A stretch of DNA of 64,000 nt from Ramlibacter humi (GCF_004681975.1 NZ_SMLK01000001.1:1178001-1242000), one strand, 5' to 3'. Shown: positions 33,953-43,920, numbered from the stretch's first letter. Numbers and translations: made by a program. Notes: a model not told the origin generated them from the letters alone.

Positions 33953-34366
33953 GTGGCGTTCGGCACCCAGGACGACACCGACGAGGTGATGAACGAAATC
34001 AACATGACGCCCCTGGTGGACGTCATGCTGGTGCTGCTCATCATCTTCATCATCACCATCCCGGTGATGAAGCACTCGGTCAACATCGACCTGCCGCGCG
34101 CGACCAACCAGCCCCAGGACATGAAGCCGGAAACCATCCGGCTGTCGGTCGACGCGCAGGGCGACTACTTCTGGAACGAGCGCCAGGTGACGGAAGCCGA
34201 ACTGCCCGGGCTGCTGGCCGCCGAGGCCGCCAAGAACCCGCAGCCGGAACTGCACATCCGCGGCGACAAGGCGGTGCGCTACGAAAAGGTGGCGGTGGCC
34301 ATGGCCGCCGCCCAGCAGGCCGGGCTGCACAAGATCGGGTTCATCACGGAGCCCCGCACGCCATGA
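33953..34366 (+). CDS. exbD: Biopolymer transport protein ExbD
   Basis: A 137-residue partner of ExbB with one N-terminal helix and a periplasmic domain. The essential proton-carrying aspartate is Asp23 in TPLVDVMLVLLIIF, followed by IPVMKHSVNIDLPRA. The periplasmic domain ends HIRGDKAVRYEKV and GFITEP. GTG start at 33953, one base after the exbB stop. The stop overlaps hemP (ATGA). Confidence 0.95.
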   Translation: MAFGTQDDTDEVMNEINMTPLVDVMLVLLIIFIITIPVMKHSVNIDLPRATNQPQDMKPETIRLSVDAQGDYFWNERQVTEAELPGLLAAEAAKNPQPELHIRGDKAVRYEKVAVAMAAAQQAGLHKIGFITEPRTP

Positions 34367-34566
34367 CGGCGCCCACCGGCATCCTGGCGCGGCCGCTGGA
34401 GCACGCCGGCCAGCCGGCGCATGGCACGCTGGCGTCGAACGTCCACCGCCAGCAGCTGGACAGCACCGAGCTGCTGCGCGGCGGCCGCTGCGTGGAGATC
34501 CGCCACAACGGCGAGGTCTACCGCCTGCAGGCCACCCGCCTGGGCAAGCTGATCCTCACCAAGTAG
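34363..34566 (+). CDS. hemP: Haemin uptake protein HemP
   Basis: A 67-residue small protein. Its C-terminal half is the HemP family signature: ELLRGGRCVEIRHNGEVYRL then LGKLILTK. HemP proteins are iron-regulated and in Burkholderia activate haem receptor expression. It is translationally coupled to exbD through an ATGA overlap, so the operon likely responds to haem as well as siderophore. No haem receptor gene is in view. Confidence 0.92.
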   Translation: MTAPTGILARPLEHAGQPAHGTLASNVHRQQLDSTELLRGGRCVEIRHNGEVYRLQATRLGKLILTK

Positions 34567-34575
34567 CGCGGCCCG

Positions 34576-34983
34576 CTACAGGCCCAGCGCCGCGATGCCG
34601 GCGCGCGCGATCTGCACGTCTTCGGTCGACTTCACGCCGCTGACGCCCACGGCGCCGATGCACTGGCCGTCCTTGATGATCGGCACGCCGCCTTCCAGCA
34701 TGCCCTGCAGGTGCGGCGCGCTCAGGAAAGACACGCGTCCACCGTTGATCACCTCCTCGTACACCCGGCTTTCGCGCCGGCCCATGGCGGCCGTGTTCGC
34801 CTTGGCGGGGGCGATGTGCGACGAAATGGCCGGCGCGCCATCCAGGCGCTGCAGCCACAGCAGGTGGCCGCCGTCGTCCACGACGGCGATGGAGACGGCC
34901 CACTGGTGCTTCAGGGCTTCGGCTTCGGCGGCGGCGGCGACGGCCTTGACGTCGGCCAGTTCGAGTACGTGCTTGGTTTTCAT
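34576..34983 (-). CDS. GlcG/HbpS-family haem-binding-like protein
   Basis: A 135-residue protein of the GlcG/HbpS (DUF336) family. Typical segments are AVSIAVVDDGGHLLWLQRLDGAP and the C-terminal GGVPIIKDGQCIGAVGVSG. Relatives bind haem or corrinoids; many are of unknown function. The ATG at 34983 gives MKTKHVLELADVKAV, the usual start. It converges with hemP with 9 bases between stops. Confidence 0.88.
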   Translation of the reverse strand: MKTKHVLELADVKAVAAAAEAEALKHQWAVSIAVVDDGGHLLWLQRLDGAPAISSHIAPAKANTAAMGRRESRVYEEVINGGRVSFLSAPHLQGMLEGGVPIIKDGQCIGAVGVSGVKSTEDVQIARAGIAALGL

Positions 34984-35108
34984 GGCGCAGCGGCGGGAAA
35001 AGCCGCCAGCATAGCCCCACCGCGAAGGGTTTTTGCTTGCGGCATCCGGCAGGAACCCTCCTAGAATCCTTTTGTCCAAAACAACGTTCAAGGAAAAGGA
35101 GCTTCCGC

Positions 35109-35804
35109 ATGAACGAGCAGATCGTCACCCCTTCCGGCTATGGCTATGCGCAGCCCTCCGTCGAGGAGCGCAACCGCGTCCTGCGCAACACCTACTGGCT
35201 GCTGGCACTCAGCCTCGTCCCCACGGTGCTCGGCGCCTGGATCGGCGTGGCCACCGGCATCACGGCCCGCATGACGGGCGGCCTGGGGCTCGCCGTCTTC
35301 CTGATCGGCGCCTTCGGCTTCATGTTCGCGATCGAGAAGACCAAGAACTCGCCTGCCGGCGTGGCGGTACTGCTGGGCTTCACCTTCTTCATGGGCCTGA
35401 TGCTCTCGCGCCTGATCGCGATGGTGCTGGGCTTCCGCAACGGCCCGAGCCTGATCATGACGGCGTTCGGCGGCACGGCCGGCGTGTTCTTCGTCATGGC
35501 CAGCCTGTCCACCGTGATCAAGCGCGACCTGTCGGGCTTCGGCAAGTTCCTGTTCGTCGGCGCGCTGGCATTGATGATCGGCGCCATCATCAACGTGTTC
35601 GTCGGCTCCAGCACCGGCATGCTGGTGATCAGCGTGCTGGCCATCGCCATCTTCAGCGGCTTCATGCTGTACGACCTGAAGCGCATCGTCGACGGCGGCG
35701 AGACCAACTACGTCAGCGCCACGCTGGCGCTGTACCTGGACGCGTACAACGTGTTCCAGAGCCTGCTGGTGCTGCTGGGCGTGTTCGGCGGCGACCGCGA
35801 CTGA
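35109..35804 (+). CDS. Bax inhibitor-1/YccA family membrane protein
   Basis: A 231-residue protein with seven predicted membrane helices of the BI-1 (YccA/YbhL) family, members of which act as pH-sensitive calcium leak channels or modulate FtsH. Key features are NTYWLLALSLVPT, the acidic MLYDLKRIVDGGETNYVSATLALYLDAYN near the end, and VFQSLLVLLG. The ATG at 35109 follows GAAAAGGAGC. A TAGAAT element at 35062-35067 could be its -10 box. A strong terminator follows. Confidence 0.93.
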   Translation: MNEQIVTPSGYGYAQPSVEERNRVLRNTYWLLALSLVPTVLGAWIGVATGITARMTGGLGLAVFLIGAFGFMFAIEKTKNSPAGVAVLLGFTFFMGLMLSRLIAMVLGFRNGPSLIMTAFGGTAGVFFVMASLSTVIKRDLSGFGKFLFVGALALMIGAIINVFVGSSTGMLVISVLAIAIFSGFMLYDLKRIVDGGETNYVSATLALYLDAYNVFQSLLVLLGVFGGDRD

Positions 35805-35816
35805 CGCGCTGGCTTC

Positions 35817-35853
35817 CCAACAAAAAGGGGCCCTTCGGGCCCCTTTTTGTTGG
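35817..35853. terminator. Bidirectional terminator with perfect 17-bp stem
   Basis: CCAACAAAAAGGGGCCC pairs perfectly with GGGCCCCTTTTTGTTGG around a three-base loop. T-runs are present on both strands, so it ends both the BI-1 gene and the converging 227-residue gene. Confidence 0.93.
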
Positions 35854-35869
35854 CGCGCGGTGATCCGCG

Positions 35870-36553
35870 CTATTTCGACGCCGCCAGCACCCGCTCCTTC
35901 AGGTCTTCCGGCCAACCGAGCGCGTCGCTTTCCAGCACCAGCTTCATCTGCGGCTGATCGGCGGCGGGCGCCTCCCGGACGGTTTTCACCAGCTCGGCGA
36001 CGACTTCCTGCCGCTGGTCTTCCGGCATCTGTTCGTAGAGCTGCGCCATGCGTTCCTGCTCGGTGCGGATCGCGTGCATCTGGCCGAACAATGCGCGCAC
36101 CATCCCGGCGAGCTCCGGGTGCTCCTTCAAGTTCGCCCGCATGGCCGCCAGGTCGGGCATCTCGGCGTCCGGCCCTCCCGCGGTGGCCATCCTCGCCATC
36201 GTCTGCTCGAACTCCTTCCACTCCTCCTCCGTCGGCGGCTTCGCGTTCTTGTCGAAGACACCGGCAGTCTCGAGAGCGGCCTGGGCTTCCTTGGACAAGG
36301 TGGGGCGAGGTGCCATCCCGCCAAGAAGGCCAGGGGCGATGGCGCCGAGAGCGCCCGCGCCGGGAACGTCCCCCAAGGCTCCGGCGATCGCTTCCCTCGC
36401 CTTGCCCTTGGCATACGAGATCAGCTTTTCCTTGAGCGCCTGCTTGGCGTAGTTGATGAGGATGCCCGCGAGCGGGCCGAAGGCGTGAGCGGGTGCGGCG
36501 AGACAGATCGCGGTCGCGAGGACGACCAGCGTCCGCTTGTGGTGGAACTTCAA
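35870..36553 (-). CDS. Hypothetical secreted protein, 227 aa
   Basis: Not recognised. It has an N-terminal signal peptide (MKFHHKRTLVVLATAICLAA then PAHA cut site). A small hydrophobic/Gly-rich region near 60-80 follows, then a long helical, Glu/Met-rich C-terminal half (EEEWKEFEQTMARMA, RTEQERMAQLYEQMPEDQRQEVV). It is probably periplasmic. It converges on the shared terminator. An 18-base perfect palindrome lies 57 bases upstream of its start. Confidence 0.75.
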   Translation of the reverse strand: MKFHHKRTLVVLATAICLAAPAHAFGPLAGILINYAKQALKEKLISYAKGKAREAIAGALGDVPGAGALGAIAPGLLGGMAPRPTLSKEAQAALETAGVFDKNAKPPTEEEWKEFEQTMARMATAGGPDAEMPDLAAMRANLKEHPELAGMVRALFGQMHAIRTEQERMAQLYEQMPEDQRQEVVAELVKTVREAPAADQPQMKLVLESDALGWPEDLKERVLAASK

Positions 36554-36609
36554 TTCAGGCCCCTGGGATGGGCATGGATCATCGGCGGTCTTCTCCGCAC
36601 GCTGCGACG

Positions 36610-36627
36610 GTCATGCAATTGCATGAC
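36610..36627. promoter_or_regulatory. Perfect 18-bp palindrome GTCATGCAATTGCATGAC
   Basis: A fully symmetric, comparatively AT-rich palindrome in the 171-base gap ahead of the 227-residue secreted protein gene and after rlmD. It is a probable dimeric-regulator operator. No adjacent regulator gene suggests its identity. Confidence 0.5.
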
Positions 36628-36724
36628 ATCCTCAGTTTTCCCGATCGTGAAAATTCCGCGCCTGGCCCCTCCCATGCGGCACGAATGCCGCACAGGGCCG
36701 GTGGCGGCCCCGACAGTGCGGGAC

Positions 36725-38104
36725 TCAGTCCGCCCGCTCGAACACCGCGATGCTCTCCACGTGCGCCGTGTGCGGGAACATGTTCACCACGCCCGCCGCC
36801 GTGCACCGGTAGCCCGCCTGGTGCACCAGCAGCCCCGCATCGCGTGCCAGCGTGGCCGGGTTGCAGCTCACGTACACGATGCGGCGCGGCGCCTGCCATC
36901 CTTCCGCCCCGGCCTGCTGGTGCAGGTCGGCCAGCGCCTTCGCCAGCGCGAAAGCGCCCTCGCGCGGCGGGTCCACCAGCCACTTTTCGGCCGCACCGTC
37001 GGCCACCAGCTGCTCCGGCGCCATCTCGAACAGGTTGCGCGCGGCAAACGTCGTCGGCGCCAGCGGCCGGCGAGCGGCATTCAGCGCCAGGTTCTGCCGC
37101 GAGCGCGCCACCAGCGCCTCGCTGCCTTCGATGCCCAGCACCTCGCGCGCACGCGTGGCCAGCGGCAGCGTGAAGTTGCCCAGTCCGCAGAACCAGTCGA
37201 TCACGCGCTCGTCGCGTCGCGGGTCGAGCAGGCGCAACGCGGTGGACACCAGCACGCGGTTGATGTGCGGGTTGACCTGCGTGAAATCGGTGGGGCGGAA
37301 AGGCATGTCGATGCCGAACTCCGGCAGCGAATAGCCCAGCGCGGGGCCGCCCTCGTCCAGCAGCCGCACGGTGTCGGGGCCCTTCGGCTGCAGCCACCAT
37401 TGCACGCCGGGGTGTTCCTGCGCGAACGCCCGCAGCTTGGCGAGATCGCCCGTGCTCAGCGGCTCCAGGTGCCGCAGCACCAGCGCCGTGACCTCGTCGC
37501 CGCAAGCCAGCTCGATCTGCGGGCAGGTCTCGATGGCATCCATGGAGCCGATCAGCGCCCGCAGCGGCAGCAGCAGGTCGCTGACGTGCCCGGGCACGAC
37601 GTGGCACTCGCGGATGTCGGCCACGTAGCGGCTCTTGCGCTCGTGGAAGCCGACCAGCACGGTTTCCTTCTTGCGCACGTGGCGCACCGAGAAGCGGGCA
37701 CGCCAGCGGTAGCCCCAGGCCGGCCCTTCGATCGGGCGCATTACCAGCTCGGGCTTCACCTTGCCCAGGTGCCAGAGGTTGTCCTCCAGCACGCGCTGCT
37801 TCATCGCCACCTGCGCGGCGGGGTGCAGGTGCTGCATCTTGCAGCCCCCGCAGGCGCCTTCGTGCAGCCCGAAATGCGGGCATTGCGGCCGCACGCGCTG
37901 CGAAGACTCGCGGTGCACTTCCACCAGCTTCGCCTGCTCCCAGTTGTTCTTGCGCCGCATGACCTGCGCGCTGACCACCTCGAACGGCAGCGCGCCGTCG
38001 ATGAACACCACCTTGCCGTCTTCGCGGCGCGCCACGCCCTGCGCTTCCAGGTCCAGCGCGTCCACGGCCAGCCGGTCTGCGGGGACGCTTTCCTTGTCTT
38101 TCAT
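36725..38104 (-). CDS. rlmD: 23S rRNA (uracil-1939-C5)-methyltransferase RlmD
   Basis: A 459-residue iron-sulfur, SAM-dependent methyltransferase. It has an N-terminal TRAM domain, the cluster cysteines [14 protein letters not shown], the SAM-binding region [14 protein letters not shown], the DPPREG motif and the catalytic cysteine in [15 protein letters not shown]. The ATG at 38104 is preferred; an upstream extension would overlap the divergent VOC gene. The start region is Glu/Asp-rich, as in the family. Confidence 0.94.
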   Translation of the reverse strand: MKDKESVPADRLAVDALDLEAQGVARREDGKVVFIDGALPFEVVSAQVMRRKNNWEQAKLVEVHRESSQRVRPQCPHFGLHEGACGGCKMQHLHPAAQVAMKQRVLEDNLWHLGKVKPELVMRPIEGPAWGYRWRARFSVRHVRKKETVLVGFHERKSRYVADIRECHVVPGHVSDLLLPLRALIGSMDAIETCPQIELACGDEVTALVLRHLEPLSTGDLAKLRAFAQEHPGVQWWLQPKGPDTVRLLDEGGPALGYSLPEFGIDMPFRPTDFTQVNPHINRVLVSTALRLLDPRRDERVIDWFCGLGNFTLPLATRAREVLGIEGSEALVARSRQNLALNAARRPLAPTTFAARNLFEMAPEQLVADGAAEKWLVDPPREGAFALAKALADLHQQAGAEGWQAPRRIVYVSCNPATLARDAGLLVHQAGYRCTAAGVVNMFPHTAHVESIAVFERAD

Positions 38105-38150
38105 GCCCTCGATTGTCTCAGGTGATACTCGCGGCCCTGGAGGCGCCACC

Positions 38151-38567
38151 ATGGACCTGCGCATCTGCATCGACGTGCCCCAACTGCAACGCGGCATCGA
38201 CTTCTACACCGCCGGGTTGGGCCTGAAGTTGTCCCGCCGCCTGGGCGACGACTGGGCCGAACTGCTGGGCGCGGGCAGCCCGATCGACCTGCTGGCCAAC
38301 GCCGAAGGCTCGGCGCCCATCGGCGACGCGCACCCGCAGCGCCGCAGCTACGCACGCCACTGGACGCCGGTGCACCTGGACTTCGTGGTGGACGACGCCG
38401 ATGCCGTGGCCGCGCGGCTGGTGTCGCTGGGTGCGGTGCTGGAAAGGCCGGTGCAGGACCGCGCGTGGGGCCGCATGGCCAGCCTCGCCGACCCTTTCGG
38501 GCACGGCATCGACCTGCTGCAGTTCAAGGGCCGCGGCTACGACGAGATCCTGCAGCCGGCGGGCTGA
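38151..38567 (+). CDS. VOC-family (glyoxalase/dioxygenase-like) protein
   Basis: A 138-residue vicinal oxygen chelate protein with two beta-alpha-beta-beta-beta modules: [24 protein letters not shown] and [22 protein letters not shown], ending [15 protein letters not shown]. The metal-ligand pattern is not complete enough to name a substrate. It is divergent from rlmD (46-base gap). Its stop abuts the stop of the converging exonuclease gene with no bases between. Confidence 0.88.
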   Translation: MDLRICIDVPQLQRGIDFYTAGLGLKLSRRLGDDWAELLGAGSPIDLLANAEGSAPIGDAHPQRRSYARHWTPVHLDFVVDDADAVAARLVSLGAVLERPVQDRAWGRMASLADPFGHGIDLLQFKGRGYDEILQPAG

Positions 38568-39353
38568 TCACCTCCAGGCGTCGAGGTACTCGCGCCAGTG
38601 CGCCTCGGCGGGCGCCAGTTCCGCCAGCGTGTTCTTCACGAAGGCGATCTCCTGCTCGTACTCGGTCTCGGTGAAGCCGCCGCGCATCTTCTGGAAGCGG
38701 CAATACAGCAGGTAGGTGTTCATCACATCCGTCTCGCAGTAGCGTCGGATGTCGTCCAGCTTGCCGTCGCGGTACGCCTGGAACACCTGCGAGCCGTCCA
38801 TGCCCAGCTTGCCCGGGAAGCCGCACAGCTTGGCCATCGCGTCCAGCGGCGCGTTGGCGCGCGGCTGATACATGGCCAGCAGGTCCATCAGGTCCAGGTG
38901 CCGCATGTGGTAGCGGCCGATGTAGTTGTTCCACTTGAACTCGCGGTCATCGTCGCCCAGGTCCCAGTACTTGTCGGCGACCACGCCATGGCGCAGCGCG
39001 CGGTAGTGCAGCACCGGCAGGTCGAAGCCGCCGCCGTTCCAGCTGACCAGCTGCGGCACGTGCTTCTCGATGCTCTGGAAGAAGTTCTGCACCACCTTGC
39101 CTTCGCTGGCGCCGTCGCGGTCGACGAACGAGTGCACGCGCAGGCCCTCGGCGTTGCGGAACACAATGCTGATGACCAGCACACGCTGCAGATGCAGCGG
39201 CATGAAGTCGCCCTGCCCCTTCTCCTTGCGCTCCGCGCACCAGGCCTCGTAGGACTGGAGCTCGGTGGCGCCCGGCGCCGGGTCGCGCAGCATGTGCAAC
39301 CCCGCGATGTCGGGGATGGATTCGATGTCGAAAACAAGTACCGGCCAAGTCAT
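38568..39353 (-). CDS. 3'-5' exonuclease, DnaQ/PolB-like
   Basis: A 261-residue DEDD-type exonuclease related to the predicted PolB-like family. Exo I is VFDIESIPD, Exo II is SWNGGGFDLPVLHYRAL and Exo III is RYCETDVMNTYLL. A stand-alone nuclease domain of this size is common in proteobacteria; the substrate is untested. The ATG at 39353 is chosen over a GTG three codons earlier. It follows rpoS by 19 bases and may be co-expressed with it. Confidence 0.9.
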   Translation of the reverse strand: MTWPVLVFDIESIPDIAGLHMLRDPAPGATELQSYEAWCAERKEKGQGDFMPLHLQRVLVISIVFRNAEGLRVHSFVDRDGASEGKVVQNFFQSIEKHVPQLVSWNGGGFDLPVLHYRALRHGVVADKYWDLGDDDREFKWNNYIGRYHMRHLDLMDLLAMYQPRANAPLDAMAKLCGFPGKLGMDGSQVFQAYRDGKLDDIRRYCETDVMNTYLLYCRFQKMRGGFTETEYEQEIAFVKNTLAELAPAEAHWREYLDAWR

Positions 39354-39372
39354 GCCGGGCACTGTAGCAGTG

Positions 39373-40377
39373 CTAGAACAGCGCTTCGCGGTCGATGCCG
39401 TGGCGCACCATCTGCCGCCGCAGCTTCATCAGCGCTTCGTTCTGGATCTGGCGCACGCGCTCGCGCGTGAGGCCCAGGCGGTCGCTCAGGACTTCCAGCG
39501 TCTCCGGCTCGCGGTCCTTCAGGCCGAAGCGGCCTTCCAGCACTTCCTTCTCGCGCTCGGACAGCGTGGCCATCCAGCTGGCCAGCAGCTTCTCCACCTC
39601 GTGGTTGTGGGTCACGCCCGTGGGGTCGGCCGCCAGTTCGTCGGCCAGCGAATCGGCCAGCGTGTGCTCCTCCTCGGAACGGTCCAGCGCGGCATCCAGC
39701 GAGCGCGGCGCCTCCGCCATGGCCAGCAGGTCGGCCACTTCCTGCACGTTTCGGCCGAGCAACGCGGCGACGTCCTCGACGCGAACGCCATCGCCCGCGA
39801 ACCCCGCGCGTGCAGCCTGGAAAGCGGGATCGTTCTCCAGCGTGCGCCGTGCCCGCAGCACCTGCTGCAGTTCGCGCACCACGTGCACCGGCAGGCGGAT
39901 GACGCGGCCCTGGTTCATCACCGCGCGTTCCACCGACTGCCGGATCCACCAGGTCGCATAGGTGGAAAAACGGAAGCCCCGCTCCGGCTCGAACTTGTCG
40001 ATGGCGTGCATCAGCCCGAGGTTGCCTTCCTCGATCAGGTCCGACAGTGGGACGCCGCGGCCCAGGTAGGCCTTGGCGATGCTCACCACCAGCCGCAGGT
40101 TGTGCTCGATCATCGACTGCCGCGCGTCGAAGTCGCCGGCGCGCGCCCTGGTGGCGGTCTCGAATTCCTGCTCGGGGGTGAACAGCTCCGTGCGGCGGAT
40201 GTCGCGCAGGTACAGCGTCAGCGTGTCGCTGGATTCGCCCGCCAGGTCGGTGGCCAGCGCGCGCCCGCCCAGCCGCGCGGGCTCGGGCGCGGCCGGCTCA
40301 TCTGCAACGTCGGGGGGCACCCCTTGGCCTTCCGCATCCGGTTCGAGCTGCTTGCCCTTTCCGTTGCGCCTGGCCAT
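39373..40377 (-). CDS. rpoS: RNA polymerase sigma factor RpoS
   Basis: A 334-residue stationary-phase/general stress sigma factor. It has region 1.2 ([21 protein letters not shown]), region 2 ([30 protein letters not shown] and [18 protein letters not shown], given in part), region 3 and region 4 ([19 protein letters not shown]). Its location after surE-pcm-nlpD is the classical rpoS neighbourhood and separates it from other sigma-70 relatives. It begins 5 bases after nlpD. Confidence 0.96.
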   Translation of the reverse strand: MARRNGKGKQLEPDAEGQGVPPDVADEPAAPEPARLGGRALATDLAGESSDTLTLYLRDIRRTELFTPEQEFETATRARAGDFDARQSMIEHNLRLVVSIAKAYLGRGVPLSDLIEEGNLGLMHAIDKFEPERGFRFSTYATWWIRQSVERAVMNQGRVIRLPVHVVRELQQVLRARRTLENDPAFQAARAGFAGDGVRVEDVAALLGRNVQEVADLLAMAEAPRSLDAALDRSEEEHTLADSLADELAADPTGVTHNHEVEKLLASWMATLSEREKEVLEGRFGLKDREPETLEVLSDRLGLTRERVRQIQNEALMKLRRQMVRHGIDREALF

Positions 40378-40382
40378 CGCCG

Positions 40383-41273
40383 CTACCTCGTGGCCAGGTA
40401 ACGGGCCGGGTCGACCGGCTTGCCCTGCCGCCGAATCTCGAAGTGCAGCTTCACGCGGTCGGCGTCGCTGGATCCCATCTCGGCGATCTTCTGCCCCTTG
40501 CGCACCGACTGGTCTTCCTTCACCAGCAGCGTCTGGTTGTGCGCGTAGGCGGTGAGGTAGGTGTTGTTGTGCTTCAGGATGATCAGGTTGCCGTAGCCGC
40601 GCAGGCCCGCGCCCGCGTAGACCACGCGCCCGTCGGCCGCCGCCAGCACCGGGTCGCCGGCCTTGCCGCCGATGTCCAGGCCCTTGTTCTTCACCTCGTC
40701 GAAGCCGGCCAGCACGCCGGTGTTGCCCGGCGCGGGCCAGGACCAGGCGATCTCCTCCTCAGGCGGCACGGCGGGCTGCGAAGCCACGGGGGCCGGCGCT
40801 GCCGCGGTGGTGGTGCCGCGAGGCGTGCTGGACGAAGCCGTGTTCTGCGGCGACGAAGCGGCGCTGGCCGGCTGCGACGCCACCGGCGCGGGCGTCACCG
40901 AAGACGAAGCGACCGGGCGGGCCACCGCCGTTTCGGGCGGCGCGACGCGCAGCACCTGGCCGACCTCGATGACGTTCGGGTTGTCGATGTTGTTCCAGCG
41001 GACGATGTCGCGCCAGTTCTGGCCGTTGTCCAGGCCGATGCGGATCAGCGTGTCGCCGGGGCGCACCGTGTAGTAACCGGGCTTGCCGGCGTTCTCGGCG
41101 CCGGGCAGCACGCGCGGCGCTTCGGCGGTGGCCACGACGGCGGACGTGGTGCGCCCGCTGCTGCGGTCTTCCACCGGCGCCGGCGCGCGCGTCTTCGACG
41201 CGCAGCCGGCGAGTACCAAGGCCGCCATCACCAGCACGGCTCCCCTGCTTCCGTGCACGGGCGTGAGCATCAT
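40383..41273 (-). CDS. nlpD: Murein hydrolase activator NlpD (LysM and M23 domains)
   Basis: A 296-residue outer-membrane lipoprotein that activates cell-division amidases. It has a signal peptide with lipobox VLAGC (Cys24), a LysM domain ([21 protein letters not shown]), a Ser/Ala/Pro linker, and a LytM/M23 domain ([38 protein letters not shown]). The first metal ligand His is replaced in GLDIGG, consistent with a non-catalytic activator rather than a peptidase. It is upstream of rpoS. Confidence 0.94.
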   Translation of the reverse strand: MMLTPVHGSRGAVLVMAALVLAGCASKTRAPAPVEDRSSGRTTSAVVATAEAPRVLPGAENAGKPGYYTVRPGDTLIRIGLDNGQNWRDIVRWNNIDNPNVIEVGQVLRVAPPETAVARPVASSSVTPAPVASQPASAASSPQNTASSSTPRGTTTAAAPAPVASQPAVPPEEEIAWSWPAPGNTGVLAGFDEVKNKGLDIGGKAGDPVLAAADGRVVYAGAGLRGYGNLIILKHNNTYLTAYAHNQTLLVKEDQSVRKGQKIAEMGSSDADRVKLHFEIRRQGKPVDPARYLATR

Positions 41274-41289
41274 CTTGTTTCGTATCCCT

Positions 41290-42042
41290 TCAAGCGATGC
41301 CGGATTTTAGGGGGACAAATTGCACCGTCTCAAGAACGGTGCGGCGCAGCTCGCGAGCGGTCTTTTCCAGCACCACCAGCGACTGGCGTCCGCCCGGCAA
41401 AGCCACCGGCGCGACGATGCGCGCGCCGATCGCCAGTTGGTCCACCCAGGCCTGCGGCACGGCCTCGCCGCCGGCGGCCGCGATGATGCCCGCATACGGC
41501 GCGCCCTTCGCATAGCCCTGCATGCCGTCGCCGAACAGCAGGTGCACGTTCGGCAGGCGTAGCGGCCGCAGGTTGTCGCGCGCCTTGTCGTGCAGGCCGC
41601 GCAGCCGCTCGATGCTGTAGACCTCGGTCGCCAGCTCGCCCAGCACGGCGGCCTGGTAGCCGCAGCCGGTGCCGATCTCCAGGATGCGGCCCAGCCGCCC
41701 CTGCACGCCCTGCACCAGCAGCTCCGCCATGCGCGCGACGACGCTGGGCTTGGAGATGGTCTGGCCCAGGCCGATCGGCAGGCTGGTGTCTTCGTACGCC
41801 TGGATGGCCAGCGCGGTGTCGACGAAGCGATGCCGCTCGATGCGCCCCATCGCCGCCAGTACGCGCGGGTCGGCGATGCCTTCGGCGGCCAGGCGGGCGA
41901 CCATGCGCACACGCACGGCTTCCGAATCCATGCCCACGCCGCTGGGCGCCAGTGGACGCGAGGCGACGGGCGCCGCGTTCGATCGCGCCGGCGGCGCGGC
42001 GGGCGTCTGCAGCCGCGCGGGAAATCCAGGCCGCTTCGTCAT
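41290..42042 (-). CDS. pcm: Protein-L-isoaspartate O-methyltransferase
   Basis: A 250-residue repair enzyme that methylates isoaspartate in damaged proteins. It has the SAM motif [15 protein letters not shown], the substrate loop [18 protein letters not shown], and post-[11 protein letters not shown]. The N-terminus carries an approximately 35-residue Ala/Pro-rich extension not found in E. coli. The ATG at 42042 overlaps the surE stop by four bases. Confidence 0.94.
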   Translation of the reverse strand: MTKRPGFPARLQTPAAPPARSNAAPVASRPLAPSGVGMDSEAVRVRMVARLAAEGIADPRVLAAMGRIERHRFVDTALAIQAYEDTSLPIGLGQTISKPSVVARMAELLVQGVQGRLGRILEIGTGCGYQAAVLGELATEVYSIERLRGLHDKARDNLRPLRLPNVHLLFGDGMQGYAKGAPYAGIIAAAGGEAVPQAWVDQLAIGARIVAPVALPGGRQSLVVLEKTARELRRTVLETVQFVPLKSGIA

Positions 42043-42797
42043 CGCGCGAAGCGCGTCACGCGCGATGACCAATCGGCCAGCGAGTCGTGGTCGGTCAGGT
42101 CCACCTGCAAAGGCGTGATGGACACGCGCCCCTGCGCGGTGGCATGGAAGTCGGTGCCTTCCGCGCCATCCTTGGGCAGGCCCGCGCCGCCGATCCAGTA
42201 CATGGTCTGGCCGTGCGGACTGGGCTGCGAGATCACTTTCTCGGCGGCGTGGCGGCGCCCGAGGCGACACACCTCGAACGGGCCCAGCTGGTCTGCCGCG
42301 CGGTTGGGGATGTTCACGTTCAGCAGGAAAGGACGCTCCGCCTGCAGGCCCTGGGCCAGCACGCGCTGCACCAGCTCGCGCGCCTTCGCCGCCGCCGCGT
42401 CCAGGTGGCCCCAGCCTTTCTCCACCTGGGAGAACGCGATGGCGGGGATGCCGAACAGGTACCCCTCCATCGCCGCGCCGACGGTGCCGGAGTAGATGGT
42501 GTCGTCGCCCATGTTGGCGCCGTTGTTGATGCCGCTGACCACCAGGTCGGGCCGGTAGCCCAGCAGCCCGGTCAGCGCGACGTGCACGCAGTCGGCGGGC
42601 GTGCCGTTGACGTAGCGAAAGCCGTTGTGGGCCTCGTGCACGTACAGCGGCGAATGCAGGGTCAGCGCGTTGGACTTGGCGCTGTTGTTGTGCTCGGGCG
42701 CGACCACCTCGACCTCGCCCAGGTCGCGGATCGCCTCGTGCAGTGCCACCAGGCCGGGTGCCTGGTAGCCGTCGTCGTTGGAAAGCAGGATCTTCAT
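42039..42797 (-). CDS. surE: 5'/3'-nucleotidase SurE
   Basis: A 252-residue metal-dependent survival phosphatase. It has the N-terminal acidic motif [32 protein letters not shown], and [24 protein letters not shown]. It is the first gene of the surE-pcm-nlpD-rpoS run and is divergent from the quinone oxidoreductase gene with 108 bases between. Confidence 0.96.
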   Translation of the reverse strand: MKILLSNDDGYQAPGLVALHEAIRDLGEVEVVAPEHNNSAKSNALTLHSPLYVHEAHNGFRYVNGTPADCVHVALTGLLGYRPDLVVSGINNGANMGDDTIYSGTVGAAMEGYLFGIPAIAFSQVEKGWGHLDAAAAKARELVQRVLAQGLQAERPFLLNVNIPNRAADQLGPFEVCRLGRRHAAEKVISQPSPHGQTMYWIGGAGLPKDGAEGTDFHATAQGRVSITPLQVDLTDHDSLADWSSRVTRFAR

Positions 42798-42905
42798 GCG
42801 GACAGCCTGCGGACGATTGTAGGGGTGGGGTCGCCGCCGGGACTGCGCGGCAGTGCGCGCTGCCTATGATCGCCAGCTTTCGCTTTCGCATTTGAGGAGA
42901 ACGGC

Positions 42906-43883
42906 ATGCATGCGTGGCTTTGCGAGAACCCGGTGGGCGTCGATGCCCTGCAGTGGAAGGAACTGCCCATGCCCCAGCCGAAGGCCGGCGAGGTGCTGGT
43001 GCGCATCCATGCGGCCAGCCTCAACTTCCCCGACCTGCTGATCGTGCAGAACAAGTACCAGCACAAGCCGCCGCTGCCGTTCGTGCCGGGCTCCGAATAC
43101 GCGGGCGTGGTCGAGGCGGTGGGCGAAGGCGTGACGCAGCTGAAGGTGGGCCAGAACGTCGCGTGCCTGTCGGGCACGGGCGGCTTCGGCACCCACACGA
43201 TCGCTCCGGCTGCCCTGTGCATGCCGCTGCCGCCGGGCTTCCCGCACGTGGACGCGGCGGCCTTCATCATGATCTACGCCACCTCTTACCACGCGCTGGT
43301 GGACCGCGCGCAGCTCAAAGCCGGTGAAACGGTGCTGATCCTGGGCGCGGCGGGCGGCGTGGGCACGTCCGCCATCCAGATCGCCAAGACCATGGGCGCG
43401 CGCGTCATCGCCGCCGCTTCCACCGACGAGAAGTGCGAGCTGTGCAAGTCGCTGGGCGCCGACGCCACCATCAACTACAGCCAGGGCAACCTGCGCGATG
43501 CCATCAAGGCCGCCACCGACGGCAAGGGCCCGGACGTCATCTACGACCCGGTGGGCGGCGATTTCGCCGAGCCCGCGTTCCGCTCCATCGCGTGGCGTGG
43601 CCGCTACCTGGTGGTGGGCTTCGCCGCCGGCCCCATCCCTTCGCTGCCGCTGAACCTGGCGCTGCTCAAGGGCGCGTCCATCGTCGGCGTGTTCTGGGGC
43701 GACTTCGCGCGCCGCGAGCCCAAGGCCAACGCAGCCATGATGGCCGAGCTGGCGAAGTGGTACGCGCAAGGCAAGGTCAAGCCCGTCATCGACCGCACCA
43801 TGCCCATGTCGCAGCTGAAAGAGGCGTACGCCCACATGGGCTCGCGCGGCGTGAAGGGCAAGCTGGTGATGGTCAACGAGTGA
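42906..43883 (+). CDS. NADPH:quinone oxidoreductase family protein (zinc-less MDR)
   Basis: A 325-residue medium-chain reductase. It has the GroES-like domain (ASLNFPDLLIVQNKYQHKPP, FVPGSEYAGVVEAVG) and the Rossmann motif LILGAAGGVGTSAIQIAKTMGA, with YDPVGGD. The catalytic zinc ligands of alcohol dehydrogenases are absent, which places it with quinone/enal reductases. The ribosome site GAGGAG precedes the ATG. TATGAT at 42865-42870 is a candidate -10. The physiological substrate is unknown. Confidence 0.9.
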   Translation: MHAWLCENPVGVDALQWKELPMPQPKAGEVLVRIHAASLNFPDLLIVQNKYQHKPPLPFVPGSEYAGVVEAVGEGVTQLKVGQNVACLSGTGGFGTHTIAPAALCMPLPPGFPHVDAAAFIMIYATSYHALVDRAQLKAGETVLILGAAGGVGTSAIQIAKTMGARVIAAASTDEKCELCKSLGADATINYSQGNLRDAIKAATDGKGPDVIYDPVGGDFAEPAFRSIAWRGRYLVVGFAAGPIPSLPLNLALLKGASIVGVFWGDFARREPKANAAMMAELAKWYAQGKVKPVIDRTMPMSQLKEAYAHMGSRGVKGKLVMVNE

Positions 43884-43920
43884 GGCCGGCCCGCGCCGGG
43901 GCCCGGGTGTCCGCCGGGCG

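Noticed and set aside
40795-40935. Ser/Ala/Pro low-complexity in nlpD as a frameshift
   Set aside because: The frame stays open and joins LysM and M23 domains as in other NlpD proteins.
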